Source of the DNA: Cytidiella melzeri
Taxonomy: Eukaryota > Basidiomycota > Agaricomycetes > Polyporales > Irpicaceae
Direction: 5' to 3'
NCBI GenBank assembly: GCA_022592445.1
Contig: JABYQR010000021.1
Location: 62,001-126,000, forward strand
DNA: 64,000 nucleotides
Part shown: one piece after another, positions 12,999 to 25,077 of the stretch
Layout: each line of letters opens with the position of its first letter
Numbering within the stretch: position 1 is the stretch's first letter
The notes under the pieces: generated by a model
Seen by the model: only the letters and a program-made list of their open reading frames with translations
What the model was told of the DNA's origin: nothing
Databases searched by the model: none
Translations under genes and position numbers: made by a program

Positions 12999-13257
12999 GG
13001 ATTGTTGGACATGGAACCAAAGCAAATTGTAACATATTGCTGATTACCTACAAAGCACCATCGATAACGAATGTACCTCAACGGCTTTTAGCTTCGAATG
13101 TTCACTGTTGATATGATGCACGTCGCAATCGACAGCATGTCTGTGCACTCACGCATTCAAGACACTTCAATCTAGCAGTTCGCTGAGTCTGCTGTTTATC
13201 AATGCTGACATCAATTGCTGTAAACGTATGATTGAAAATGCTACTTGTATCAGCCCA

Positions 13258-15748
13258 CTACTCAGCTGTGATACTAAGATGATTTGGTTGTCAGCAGTCA
13301 TCTTCCCCCCCGCAACGCAAATTACTGACCTATCGCCTGAGATCACATCGTCGACGATAGAGCTCAAAGACGTGGTATCAGCGCCGCTTGCTGAGCACGT
13401 CAGAGCACGTTTAGCGAGGATGTCACGAGGATGTCTTCTGTACATCCTCTTCTTCGAGCTTCCAGAACCAAAGCATTTCTATCGCCATGAACGGTCGGTA
13501 AATCATCTCTACGAAAGAAAAAAGACAGCCGAGGAACGCACGTTGAACAAATCGAAGTTTTTCTGGAACAACGACACGCTCGTTGACTTGTCAAACAAGT
13601 CAAAGAAGGAGCCGTCTGCCCCTGCGTTCACGGCGAGGCCAGTAGAGACGTCGACGCACCCGCTGAACGAGTCGGAAGTAGAAGTCGAACGACTCGCGTA
13701 ATAGCTATCGCTGCTGCTGCTGCTGCTATCGTCGTAGGAATTCATGTAGTACGACGGTGGGTCGGTGGAGGCGGTAGAGGTGGACTCGGACGCGGTGGCT
13801 CCGGCGTCGAGTGAGAGAGTCAGTTTGGCGGAAGAGTCGAGGTCGAGGTTGATGTTGGCTTGGGCGAGGCCGTCTAAAGCGTTGATGCCAAATTCGATCT
13901 GAGATGCCCGAAAGGAAGCCGCTTGAGCAAGTTGCAACGATGCATGTGCGGGCGGTGGAAAAATTCTTACCGTAGGAATGATGTGTGCCTCAACAGAACC
14001 GGATGCGGCGGCGTTCGGTGTGGCTGCTAGACTCAGACCTGGGGTGCCATCGCACGATGAGTGATACATAATCAAAGGCCAAGATAAATTTGACAAACCC
14101 GTAGAGGCAGGCACGAAATCTCCTCCACTAGAGCCTGTGTCTGGAGGAAAGAACAATTTGGCACCGTTGATATTGTACGCTAAATCGACTGCCATGTTGA
14201 GCTCGGTGTCCAACGTTGCGATGCCTTGTGCATTGACCACAAAGGAAGGACCAATGGATAGGACACTGGAGAGCCACAGACGTCAATGACACAGACTCGA
14301 GATCAGATGGCTGACACTCAACATACCCAGGGAAGTCCAGTCCAGGGATGCCCACCTGGAACACCTGGATTTTCCCACTATCTAAGGTTGCCTAAATAAA
14401 TTCAAGTTGTGGGCACAGGGTGTCGTGCTCCATGATCAAGGGCTTACAGTCGCTGAGGCATTGACAGTCAAAACGCCATTCAAGCTACCGTCCAAGGTCG
14501 CAAATAGTCCAAAGTTGGACAGTTGCGGGGGTACTATAGTGCCAGCGGCGATCACTCCATAGCCTATGACTGCGTGGGCCTTTGCATCAACAGCTATTTT
14601 CCCTGTTAGTACATCCAGAAGGCAATTATGTCCAAAGAATTTCACTTACCGACTTTGACCTCTCCCTTGAGTGCAGGCAGATCGCCAGATGCGGGACAGT
14701 CAATCGATTGGTCGAACAACGTGAACGGCTGGTCGACGTCGACGGTCTGGGAGTCTGATTTGCTGACGTTGAAATATAGGTCTTAAATATGAAGGAAGAC
14801 AGCTCATCTGTGAAAAGTGCGAAAGCGACAGGGGAGAACGCTTACCGTTCAGGGCATCGTCTACCAAACCCGAGACATCGTTAGCAACATTTCCCGCGGC
14901 ATCACCGACTGCGTCCACGGCATCTCCTGCAGCGTCTTCGACATCGTCTGCGATGTCTCCAAAGAACCCGCGCCGGTCGGGTGGCGTGACTGTGAAGTCA
15001 CCGTTCGCGCCGTCAGCGTTTGATCCTTGGATGAACAGCGACACGTTCCCGTTCCTTTCATCGACAAGAATCAGTATTATGTGCATCATGATCTAACAAG
15101 AAGTAGCCCTCACTGTGATGGATCAACAGCAGCAAAGTTTGTATCCAGGCTCATACCGCGCACGGTCGACACGTTTGGATCGTCGTCGCGCTTCTGCATC
15201 TTCTCTTTGATTTGAGAGGGGATTGTCTGGTTCTGATGCTTCCATTCTTTGGCAATTCGCGCAAAGGGCATCTTGCCGCACTGCAAACAGCGTCAGATCA
15301 AATTTCATTGTATATACGAAATCTCGCGCTGATTTTGGATGGCCGGCAGAGCTTATGTAGGGACGTACATTTTCAGGTAGCCGTACTATAGTCCCTGCAG
15401 CGCCGCCGGAGTAAAGCTGACTGCAGGCAGTGGTGTTACCGGTGCATACAGCCCGAATGTCTTGGTTCATTGCTGTTGCGTTGCAATCAAGAATCGCCCA
15501 TCCTGCGGCGGTGGTGATATCGGAAATTGCCTTCGATGAGCCAGACTATGACAAAGGTTCAACTCAGAGACAAATGGACTCGAGGGCGGTGAAAGACGCA
15601 CAATAAACAAGCTGCCACTGGCGGTGTTATTCTTCAAATCGTAAGAACATCTCCCGCTCAGGCATGGGACGCTCCAGTCATTGGTCGCTCGGACCGAGCC
15701 GAGGAGAAAAAGGGTGGTTGCTAGAGAAAGAACCAGTGGTTGTAACAT
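13258..15748 (-). CDS. Large secreted protein of unknown function
   Basis: Multi-exon gene starting MLQPLVLSLATTLFLLGSVR, a clear signal peptide, followed by WSVPCLSGRCSYDLKN. Spaced cysteines (CTGNTTAC, DCNATAM) mark an extracellular N-terminal part. An Ala/Asp-rich segment follows (DVEDAAGDAVDAVGDAAGNV), then a beta-rich repeat-like region (VNASATATLDSGKIQVF, LDTELNMAVDLAYNINGAKLF) and a Ser-rich stretch from a CTG/CAG run near 13711-13730. It ends with a second Cys-containing part (SGCVDVSTGLAVNAGADG, and KCFGSGSSKKRM after an intron at 13541-13479). I take the end as 13258, after a last intron (donor GTCAGT at about 13331, acceptor TTAG); without that splice the frame runs to 13167. It resembles long secreted proteins common in Agaricomycetes, but no catalytic motif was recognised. 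Confidence 0.7.
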
Positions 15749-16587
15749 AATGTCGGTGGTTAAAGAACGAAATTCAAAGAATGAACGAAGAAGGAGCGAA
15801 GAAATTGAGCAGGGGAGAGCGAACGAAGACGAGCGGTCACCAGGACGAACTGCAGGCTCTGAAGGTCGTAGAAAGGGCTCACGCCAGCTTTATAGGATCT
15901 GTCGTGAGTCTTGAACAGATCAGTCCTTCACATGTCAGCAACAAGCAGCAGATGTCGATATGTTTCTCGCTGTTGCCGTGGTAGCTACTTGAGCCACGAG
16001 CTCAAGGATGTGTCACAAGTACCCTCCTCTTGCGTGGCAGCGCGTGCACAGGAATGATGGCCGTCATGGACTACCTTTGGTGGGAAGTGCCCAGCATATT
16101 GCGTGGTTACAGAGGGTAACCGGTAAATGATGGCATCTTGGTGCTGCAATGCCCTGCGGAGTTTATTCGCTCTAGTAGAGGAGAGCTCCTTGTTGCAGAG
16201 TTTTCTCCTACATAGGATGTGTCACTGCTGCGTGCTCAAACTTAGCTTAGTTACAATATCTAGAGTGGAGACCTGACCTTCGGGTGTTCAGCACGTTTTG
16301 CTACGGTGCTTTGTATTTAGGCATTCTTCTGAAATGAAACAAATCCGAGCCTCCGCGCATACATGAGGCCTGGTACACCTGTTGCAGATTGGACGTTCTG
16401 TGCATCTATTGCTGGTGGTGGTAGCGCGAATGCATAGTGTTCTCGAGACAGTGAGGCTAGCGCTCAACGACGCAATTCCCCGGGCCCGACCCGGTGTGCG
16501 AGCCGCTTCACCTTGCTTCACCCTACGCGATTCGCATCGGCCTGCTTTGTCCACCACCACACGCCCTCTAAAGCGTTCAGTGCGAAA
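15749..16587. other. Intergenic, divergent promoters
   Basis: Upstream regions of the secreted-protein gene (-) and the decarboxylase-like gene (+). No additional gene, repeat or RNA was recognised. Confidence 0.4.
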
Positions 16588-17322
16588 ATGCCCCGAATCT
16601 CGTACCAATTTCCGGCACCTGGTACTTCGGCTATAGCAGACACAATCCGAGCTAGGCGAAGCGACGGAAAGCTGATACAGCTTGATGGAGTGCTGTGGGT
16701 ATCCCTAAAGCCGAATCAATAAGAGATCTCGCTGAAATGAAATTTGTTTATGCATTGTCTAACAAAGATTACACGCACCCTCGCTCGCCGCAGGATATAG
16801 TAGCTTGCTTCGAAGTGTCCGACTTGAAAACAGTCTGCCCTCTGATGTCAGAGAGATGCTTGTAAGTCAATGCAACAGTGCTGTATATCGGGATTTATCG
16901 TCTTCATGTGAGATCAGATATTGCGTGTAGCCGCGCTCAACAATGCAGCATATGAGTGGCATGTATCGTTCTGTTTGCTAGCACTGCTGGCCACCGCTGA
17001 CGATCGCAGACAGGATACAGCATGAGCCACTTGGATCCCTCGCAGGGCTAACACCATCTCAGCTGTCCGCTATACGGAACAGTACCACAGCTCTGAGTAA
17101 CGAGGTTGACCCGAAGGGCACACTGTCTATGCTGACTGGATGACGAAGAGCGTCCACGTACCTCAACCTGTCTTTGACTCAGTCAAGAATCATTTTGACG
17201 AGCAGCAAGTTGTCGAGATTACTGTTACAGTCTCAACTTACAATATGGTGTCGAGGATTCTAGTCGCACTTGATGTAGGTGACAAGGCCGCCACCGAGGT
17301 ACCGCAGGTAGACGACAAGTGA
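16588..17322 (+). pseudogene. Carboxymuconolactone decarboxylase/AhpD-like protein with a frame break
   Basis: Spliced reading gives MPRISYQFPAPGTSAIADTI, then LDGVL-LHAPSLAAGYSSLLRSV, ENSLPSDVREML-ILRVAALNNAAYEWH and HEPLGSLAGLTPSQLSAI. This is the fungal CMD/AhpD-like fold, related to gamma-carboxymuconolactone decarboxylase. The last part, YADWMTKSVHVPQPVFDSV to VALDVGDKAATEVPQVDDK, is in a different frame. The shift occurs between about 17092 and 17125, where neither frame carries both halves. Removing 11 nt (17096-17106) would restore LSP-EGHTVYADWM; alternatively a 20-nt GT..AG segment (17093-17112) would restore frame but is too short for a normal intron. I therefore call it a probable pseudogene, with sequence error as the alternative. 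The classical catalytic Cys pair of AhpD is not seen, as in many fungal members. Confidence 0.65.
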
Positions 17323-17621
17323 AAAAACAAAAGCCCTGTTGACCAATTTGGGAATCCTTGAACACCGCGCTGTTTGGCGTTGTGGGTCCACTGTTCGTCA
17401 GAGGCGAGCCCAAACTTTACCACGGTTGATTTCAGTACTTTGCCGCTCTTTCCTCCTGTTCTTTTCCTCGTCTTTCCTACCGCCTCGACTCCAGGCTCCC
17501 AAGCTCGAGGGCTCCACGAAGGCCTTACGCCCAGTCACGCTAACGTAGCAACGACGTTCACTGTATCAAGAATTTCAAGCACGTCCTCACATTCACGCCT
17601 ATAAACGACCGTCAAGCAAAT

Positions 17622-20600
17622 ATGTTCCCTCTCATCCCCACGCTTGCCCTCGCTCTCGTCTCCTTCATATCTTCGGCATTCGTCATTCTCCGTATTGTAA
17701 TTCCAGTCTTGCCTCCTCACCCACTCAGTCGGCGTGTTCCTCCTGTACGTCGCGCGTCAACTGTTCCAGCCGTTCATGTATCGCTCACGCGACTGATTCT
17801 ATCTAGTCGGAATTCGGCCTTCCTAACTTCAAGACTCTTTCTCCCGCAGATAAGAGCCATCTCTGGCTAGCATCCCTCGACCTCATCGCACTCATCATCT
17901 TTTCCTGGCAAGCACTCAATGAATACTTCGGAGGCGTCGCTGGTTTCGATGTCGCGTCTGACCCTGCGTCGGCAGTCAGACTCTGGATAGCCACTACCCT
18001 CAGGCAAACCTGCTTGCTCGTTGTCGCTGCCCTGACGCTCCTTCATGTTCGCATGGGTCACTCGGTTTCGTTCGGAAGGTTTCACTGGATGCTCTGGGTG
18101 CCAACAGTTCTCTTCATGGGTACTTCCACCGCCCTGGCTGGCATTTTGGCAGTAACCGGAGTAGAGAGTTTTTTCTGGGGCTTGCTAGGATATTCGACCT
18201 TTGTCGCTGTGTTGAGCAGCGTCGCATTTGCATGTCTGATTGGCACTCTTGTGATCATCAGGCGAAACCTCACCGCTCTCCACGATATGCGTGAACCCTG
18301 GCCTCCGACTCGAGCGGATTCAGAGAAACCCAGGGCGTCCTTTGAAACCGCGGACGTCGATGCTCTCAAGGACGGCAGCTCTTGGATCACATCGCATGCC
18401 AGTTCCCGTCACGAATCTATCTCCGCCTTCTCCTTCTCTACCCATCATACCCACTCGCGTATGCACTCTAACGCTAGCTCACGTATTCATGTTAATGCTG
18501 CCATGGCCTCCAATCCATCTATACCCGCCACGTCATCATTCTGGTTCAATGCGGCCACGCCAGGGACTGGGCGCATGTCCCCCGTTCCTCCAGTTCCTCC
18601 TCTTCCGGCTCCTTACCGCCCGTCTACTGCTCAATCGTACAATGTCGACAACGATCCTGATCCATTCCGTGGCCCTGACCCTCGCCCGCGCATGGGCTCC
18701 CAGTCCTCCTGGCTGACAGAACCATCTGCCTACCAACCCACCCTCTCCGCTTGGTCTTTCCCTGCTTCCGCGCCCAGCAGCCCATACCTATCAACTCCTG
18801 ATCTTCATAGCGGATTGCTTCCCACTACAGACATGCTCCCTTCCACTGCTGTCAGTAGGCTCACTCCGGCGATGGCCACTACGGATGTCTTGGGAGGCTA
18901 CGGATACGCCGGAGAGGCTTCTCGCGCTGAGAGCGGCGCCGCAGTGTACGCCCTTCCTGGAAGTGAAGTAGACATTTCGGTATACCGTGCTATCGGGTGG
19001 CTCATCACTATTTGGCTCCCTATGGTGAGTTTGTCTCTTTGGTATACCCAGTTCATAATTACTGACAGAGACATTCACAAGGTTTTGGCTCTGCCGTATT
19101 ATGTTACTATCAATCCCCAAATTGCCTTTGGAGGCCCTTGGGCTGCATATCTGCTTGTCATCTCCGTCACCGTGTCCTCCCCTCTCCTCGCTGCCAACAT
19201 CTTGTTCCGCTCTCCTTTGCCAATCCCATCTGGTCTCTTTGACACTCCTTCCGACCCACCGTCAATTGTCATGCGCGCCCCTTCCCCTGCCAGTACATTC
19301 GCTCACGATTACAAACGCAGCGGCAGCGTTACAGTGGTTGAAGGCCGTCGCAGTGGCGACGTTTGGCTCGCTAACGGGGACGCTGTCGAAGGCAAAAGCA
19401 AATTGGGTCGCGCCATGGGACTATTGCAGCCCAAGCCCAAGCTATCGGTTATGCCGCTCGATCACGACGACGTTCCTCTTACACCACCGCTACCCATTCA
19501 GTACCCTGACGACCAACCAACCGTCCCTCCTACACCTCAGAGTGCCAGCAACGCTGAAATTGGCATGCATCAAGAGATGGGTATGAGGAAAAAGGACTCG
19601 AAAGCGTCATCGTACTATTCCAATGCTGAGGAAACCTTTGCGACTCAGATCATGATCGCTCAGAGGCACTACTCAGCGCTGGCCACGACCATGGTTCTTC
19701 CTCCATCTCCAGATCGTGGATCATCTTTAGACATTGCTGCTACTACTGCTGTGGAAGCCGTTCCTGCGGAGTCAAAGCACGCCGGTCATCTTCGGGCTCG
19801 CTCTGTGTCATCTGTTGTCTCCGTTCCTCGTTCTCCTATCAGTGGTCCTCCCTCCTCGCCCCTCCCGCCGACCCCGCCCACCCTCAAGAACTTCAAAGCG
19901 AAGGCGGCGGCAAAGCGTCTTGCTCATAGGAAATCGTACTCGTCTACTGTCGACGAGTTTTCGTTCGGGCCTATTGACAATGACGATATGAACGAAATCG
20001 ACGCTCTCAGCGCTGGCCTCCTACCTTTGTTGGTCCCAGGGCTCAAGGTAGGAAGTGATATAAAGATAACGGAGAGCTGGAAGAGGACGCCAAGTGTCAC
20101 ATCTCATGGAAAGCAGAGGAAGAGCAGGGTCCCGTCTGAATTGGGAGGGGTATCCACCGACAGCTCAGTTCCCTTCGAGTCGACTCCTTACCAGCGAAAG
20201 GCGCAGACTCAGGCCAAGCAAAAGAAGACACCCGCTCACAAGAGGCATCATTTCAGTCTACCCAGGTATGTTCCGATATGTGATTATATCGTAGAATCTG
20301 CTCATTTCAACTCGTCTACAGCCTCAGTCTCGGAAAAGACGGTGTTCACGCCCTCACAACATGGCGCCAAGATCTCAACCAAGCCATGGAGAACCGTCTG
20401 AGTGCTTACGAAGCCGTTAATGTGCGTGCGGAGGACGACATACGCAGGAATACAGTCTATGGTGGCGAGTTCAGCTCGAATGGAGATACTCACTTGAACG
20501 TGCTCCGGGAGGAGGACGAATCCTCTCGCCCCGCTTCCCCTGCCGTGAATCATCCTTACTCCAGTGGGTTTGCTGATACGCTCGACGTCCCGGAAAATAT

Positions 20601-21291
20601 TCCCCACTCGAAGCGCAACTCCCTTGCCACACTTATCTCAGCCTTGGATCAAGAACTTAGAATGCCACCACCATCTGCTGCATCCGAAGTGACATTGTTT
20701 GACTTTGACCCAAGTGCAGACGGCGTCGCGGAGAGCACTCCACATGAATCAAAGGTCCAACCTCGCCGATCCACAGACGTAGCACCACCCGTTCCTCCGG
20801 TGCCGTCGAAACGCACGAGTATTGTTTATATCAAGTCCGACGAGAACGCTCCCCCTTTTGCGACCGCCACGTCATCGTCGTCAACGTTAGAGCAGTGGTC
20901 GACTCAGGATGTCCAACCACTTGCACCGAAGTCGAAGAGGCACAGGCTCAAGGTCAAAACTTCCAGAACTGCCAACCAGGAGAACGAAGCGCCCCTTGCT
21001 CCTAGCCAGAAGGGCTTGCGTCCCTTGTCTCTGCTCCAGAACCAGAATCTTGACTTTGGATCAGTCACGAATGGAACCCAGCCTTTGTCGGTCAAGGGCA
21101 AGGGCAAGAGCTCCAAGAGGGCCGCTCGTGGTGATGGCGAGAACATCCGCCGCGAGTCGAGCTTGAAAAGGGTCTTCAAGCCTTTGAAGCTCGTGCGCAA
21201 TGAGACTACCAAGGAGCGGGCTGCGTTGAGGGACCAAGAAATCCTCCCTGCTGTCGTCGTGCGGCCTCCGTCCGATACTTTCGGCTGGTGA
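17622..21291 (+). CDS. Predicted seven-helix membrane protein of unknown function, long cytoplasmic loop and tail
   Basis: Four exons (introns 17745-17806, about 19024-19080 and about 20266-20321) give about 1,160 residues. Hydrophobic helices, read by eye: LIPTLALALVSFISSAFVIL, LWLASLDLIALIIFSW, RQTCLLVVAALTLLHV, MLWVPTVLFMGTSTALAGIL, LGYSTFVAVLSSVAFACLIG, IGWLITIWLPM-VLALPYYV and AAYLLVISVTVSSPLLAANI. A Ser/Pro/His-rich loop of about 240 residues separates helices 5 and 6, and a disordered tail of more than 600 residues follows helix 7. With an outside N-terminus, both would be cytoplasmic, as in G-protein-coupled receptors. I recognise no family motif. It could be a receptor-like or scaffold protein. 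The 57-nt intron at 19024 is in frame and would otherwise interrupt helix 6. Confidence 0.7.
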
Positions 21292-21859
21292 GAAGTCCTC
21301 CTGCATACGTTACAATGCATGCGCTCCCTGCTACAGTGTATATGCTTTTATCCCTTTGCTTTCACGTTACCATACTGTCCCACGTTCTTGTTACTGTCGA
21401 AACATGGTTGGTATTGACTACCATCATCCTGTTTTCTCTCCACATTATGCTCTCTCTTTCTCGCATCGTCTACATCGCTATCAGGTTTCATTATACGTAT
21501 CTGAATGTCCTATATGCTCTCTCTTCCACGTCTCCTCCCAAGCTCTGCATTTCTTGCTGTTCTTTGCTCTTTACCCGTCAAGCAGTTGATACTGCTTCCC
21601 TCGCTTTAATCGTCGTATACCTTTCGTAGACGTCGCACGTCCGCTGTCGCTAGCCGACAATACATATGATCTGTTTTGCTTTCGTCTCCTCGCGATGATT
21701 CAGACTATATGCATGCCTCTGATAGAGGTCGATTACTGCAGTAAAGATACGAATAATGTATTCCCGTCTCAAGACAGGCAGGGAAGGCTGGCTGTTGCGA
21801 CAACGACAAAACGCTAAGTCGAGTATCACGCCCACTCGCAATGAGACTGACGTCGAATA
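21292..21859. other. Convergent 3' regions
   Basis: T- and C-rich 3' untranslated sequence of the seven-helix gene facing the end of the THOC3 gene. No other gene seen. Confidence 0.5.
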
Positions 21860-23373
21860 TTATGGGGCTCCAGGGCCGAACAGAGCTATCCACGCAGAAG
21901 GCGCAGGACCGCCCTCCTTCAGTTTCGATTGGCCACAGTACGCAATGACATGCTTTGTCGGGTGCCATTGTACTGTCGGAGAGGGGCCAAGTGTGGGTAC
22001 TCGGTGCAGTGGCACACCGGTCTCCGTTGCGCACTGCGAGCGTAGTTCAATGCTTATTCCTCTACATGTGATTTGATTAAGGGGGTAGGACGTACGATGT
22101 CGATATAGTTTCCCGAGTTTGCGATAGCTATGAATTCTCCGTCGTGCGAGAAGCTTATTCCATTGACGACGTGGCTGCGGGAACGAAGACGGGGGTTAGG
22201 CGAGGAGCTTACGTTGGGTGCACAGAGATAAGACACAGAAATGCAACATACTCGCATGCAGTGATCGTTCGCGCACACAGCCATTCTGTGGTATCAAATA
22301 AGTTCACGATAGAGTCATTTCCACCTGTCGCCAAGTAGCTGTACGACAACAGACTGAGTGTCAGCTTCGCAACGACAATGGATAAGCTTCACTTACTTTC
22401 CACGCGGATCTAATGCAGTAACCGTGCATCCGCCGACATGAGCTGCCGTAGAGAGCAGCACGTTCAAAGTCTGGAAGTCCACTAGACGTATCTGGTGCTC
22501 CGAGCTAACAGAGACTATCATCCCGTCTCCTGTATGATTGAAGGTAACCCACGTAGAGGCACCAACAGGCTAGTATCAGGGAGGACGTCAGTGCTCTGCC
22601 TAGAGGAGGGGAATGCGAGACTCACGCCCTCGCGCTCTACAGCTTGCCAGGATTGCGCAGATCCTTCGCTTGTCTGTCCCAATTTTGCGAAGAGGACATT
22701 ACGCGAAGTGGTTATACAGACAAGGTCTTTCCCTGTTGGTGACCATACCGTTTGCGCGGGGGAATGCTTGAGATGGAGAGTTTGAATATATCGACTTTCT
22801 GCATAGGGGCATTAGCACAGCAGTATTAAAGGGTAAACAGCTGGTACTAGAAGAACACTCACGTCTGGCATCCCAAAACACGATCCTCTTATCCTTTTGA
22901 CTAGACGTGCAGAACAGGTCCGGATGTGTGGGGTTCCACGACAAGTGGTCGACGTCGTCCGAATGTCCGCCAGTGTGGGTAGATGCTGAACGCACCTCAA
23001 GCTGCACAGATGGACCAGCAAGTTAATCTTACAACGCCGCAGACGTTACAGCGAGCCATCGACGTACTTACGCTCTTGTCTGGCCACCACAAGCGTACAA
23101 CCTTGTCTATGCCAACCGCTCCCAGCCGTTTGCCATCGCAATTCCACGCAATGCTCGTCATGCCTTGAGATGAAGGTATTCGAATGTCTCTTGGCTTGAA
23201 TGCAGAGAATGTAGGGGGCTAATCATAGGTCGTAGTCAGCTCTATTGAATGTAAGATACGATACAGCTTGCACGCGTACATGGATTCCTCTTGCTGCAAA
23301 TGTCGTATGCGGCGGTGGGGACGGAGGCCTCTGTGGAGGTAAGACCTCATCTTCATCTTTCGTATTCGACATG
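21860..23373 (-). CDS. THOC3: THO complex subunit 3 (Tex1/THOC3), WD40 protein
   Basis: WD40-repeat protein of the THO/TREX complex, which couples transcription to mRNA packaging and export. Start is M at 23373 (MSNTKDEDEVLPPQRPPSPP), followed by introns about every 100 bp. Repeats visible: SSQGMTSIAWNCDGKRLGAV, GHSDDVDHLSWNPTHPDLFC with TSSQKDKRIVFWDAR, HSPAQTVWSPTGKDLVC, CTVTALDPRGKYLATGGNDS and VNGISFSHDGEFIAIANSGN. The last exon reads TVQWHPTKHVIAYCG then WIALFGPGAP and stops at TAA 21862-21860, matching the C-terminus of THOC3 (TVAWHPKRPLLAFAC...). It is divergent from NDUFAF3, with 115 bp between start codons. Confidence 0.85.
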
Positions 23374-23488
23374 TCGTGTGTTCAGAATTTTTGGTTCTGG
23401 GTGCGGTGAAAGTACTGGTCCAGCACGCGTCAACGCTGTGGAACGCGACTGGAACGCGCCTGCGGGAACCGTCCGCTCGACTACCACC

Positions 23489-24128
23489 ATGCTGACCAGA
23501 GTTGTATGTCCTCGGTCACCTCACGTCGCAATTGCTGCACGTCAACGACTTCTACATGTCACGGCTCGCCTCAGAACTGACTCCCCCACAAAATTTACGA
23601 ACATTTTGGCAGGTACCAATGTACCAGCCACACAAGTCAGGACTGTCACTTCGGAAGGCGTGCATCTGGAAGACGGTCGCATAATACGAGGCCCGTGCTT
23701 GTTCTTGGAGGGAAAGGCATTCTTGTGGAATGTCCCGCAGCAACAGACGGAGAAGGTCTGGGAAGGCTGGAAGGAGGAACATTTTGAAGTGTTCGAGGTT
23801 ACTATACCGAAACCTGGTACGTCGCTATGCGAGGCCTTCGTCAAGGGCTGCCGCGCTGATAGTACTTGAACGCCAGAACTGCTGTTATTTGGTACAGGCA
23901 GGAGACTTGTGCTACCGCCTCCTTCAATACGACAGCACCTGAACAAGATCGGCTTGCAAGTGGATTTCATGGACACGGTATGTGAGGAGATGCTCATGCA
24001 CACCGACAATACTGACGTGTCTCCCTTAGCGTAATGCTTGCTCGACATACAATCTTCTGGCAGAGGAGGGTCGCCGGGTAGCAGCTGCCCTCCTACCACC
24101 GAACGCTCACCACTGGAAACAGGACTAA
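23489..24128 (+). CDS. NDUFAF3: NADH:ubiquinone oxidoreductase complex assembly factor 3 (NDUFAF3-like)
   Basis: Mitochondrial assembly factor for respiratory complex I with the DUF498/Mth938 fold. The N-terminus, MLTRVVCPRSPHVAIAARQR, is basic and Ser/Ala-rich, as expected for a matrix-targeting presequence. The fold follows: TNILAGTNVPATQVRTVTSE, EDGRIIRGPCLFLEGKAFLW, then after an intron EILLFGTGRRLVLPPPSIRQ, and after another RNACSTYNLLAEEGRRVAAA. The ILLFGTG..L..P and ACSTYNLL..E.R.V blocks are the family hallmarks. Stop TAA is at 24126-24128. It sits between THOC3 (divergent) and a small unknown gene (convergent), about 1 kb from the complex I subunit gene NDUFA8. Confidence 0.88.
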
Positions 24129-24219
24129 TCTGCATAGACTTGGAGTTTCGTGCGCTTTAATGACATGAAGCTGCAACAGAGACATCTCCTAATGAGCACA
24201 TAAAACCCATACAAACGAC

Positions 24220-24889
24220 CTAGTCGGAAAAATCTTGAGGGCCAGCTTTCCGCTTCCCCTTCGACGATGACGGGATGACTTCTTCTTCCTCCTCGTCCGC
24301 TATTGAAGGCAAGGCCACCTTGACAGGACGAAGACCGCCTAAACTCCATGTCACGACCACGCAGGATAATAGTTTGACGTGGCAGTATGCAGATTAGATC
24401 TCATTGGAATTCATAGACTCGTCCACCAGTCAATTGTGGAAACTGAAGCCACTCACCGTTCTCGTCTTTGAATTGTATGAAGAGTGCCTCCCAGTTTGTC
24501 ACGCTCTCTTTGACAGTGCTTGTAACTGCCAATACCTCATACTCCCCGGTTGGCTGTCCTCTGTCCTTCAATGCCCTGCTCAAATCGAAGTCCTCTGTGC
24601 TCTCCACCGGTGGTACAGTCCATTCACCTTCTGGATCGAGGTCCGGCACTAGATCCATGTTGACATCCTCATCGACTTTGTTATGAAGCACGTCTGCCTG
24701 TAGTACACTCAGTACTTCGCGTTTGAGGTCTCCTATCGTTGTTTTGTCTGGCTGCGACACTGCTGTGAGAGCGGTGAGCTTATGGGTTTTGAATGAGAGT
24801 ATGTATGTCTTGGGCTGGATTCTAGGTGGCTGAGAAGAACAAACGCGTCAGTCTAACGTTTGAGTTGTGTTAATAAGAATGCCTACCAT
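24220..24889 (-). CDS. Small conserved-looking protein, function unknown, start codon alone in exon 1
   Basis: The only coding bases of exon 1 appear to be the ATG (24889-24887), directly followed by a GTAGGC donor. Exon 2 starts PPRIQPKTYILSFKTHKLTA after a TCTCAG acceptor and runs through TIGDLKREVLSVLQADVL and SRALKDRGQPTGEYEVLAVT to FIQFKDENG. The last exon begins GLRPVKVALPSIADEEEEEV and ends with a basic nuclear-localisation-like GKRKA and QDFSD-stop at 24220. The N-terminal part has a ubiquitin-like feel (beta strands, then TIGDLK..V), but I do not recognise a named family. It is convergent with NDUFAF3 and divergent from NDUFA8. Confidence 0.7.
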
Positions 24890-25077
24890 CTTTCAGACCT
24901 TCTGCGACCGCTCAAAACATGAGAGTAAGAATGCGAGGCAGTAATTTACGCGTGTCTACTAAACGCGCGTGAGCGCCCAGGGCGCGAATGAAACTCCGCC
25001 AATTGGTTCGGTCGTTCCCGATACAGTCCGGCTCACGACGACCTCTTGTTGAACGAGCCAGCACACTACTACCGACG

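Noticed and set aside
19024..19067. 44-nt intron in the seven-helix gene
   Set aside because: This acceptor would shift the frame; the acceptor 13 nt further on (57 nt in total) keeps it.
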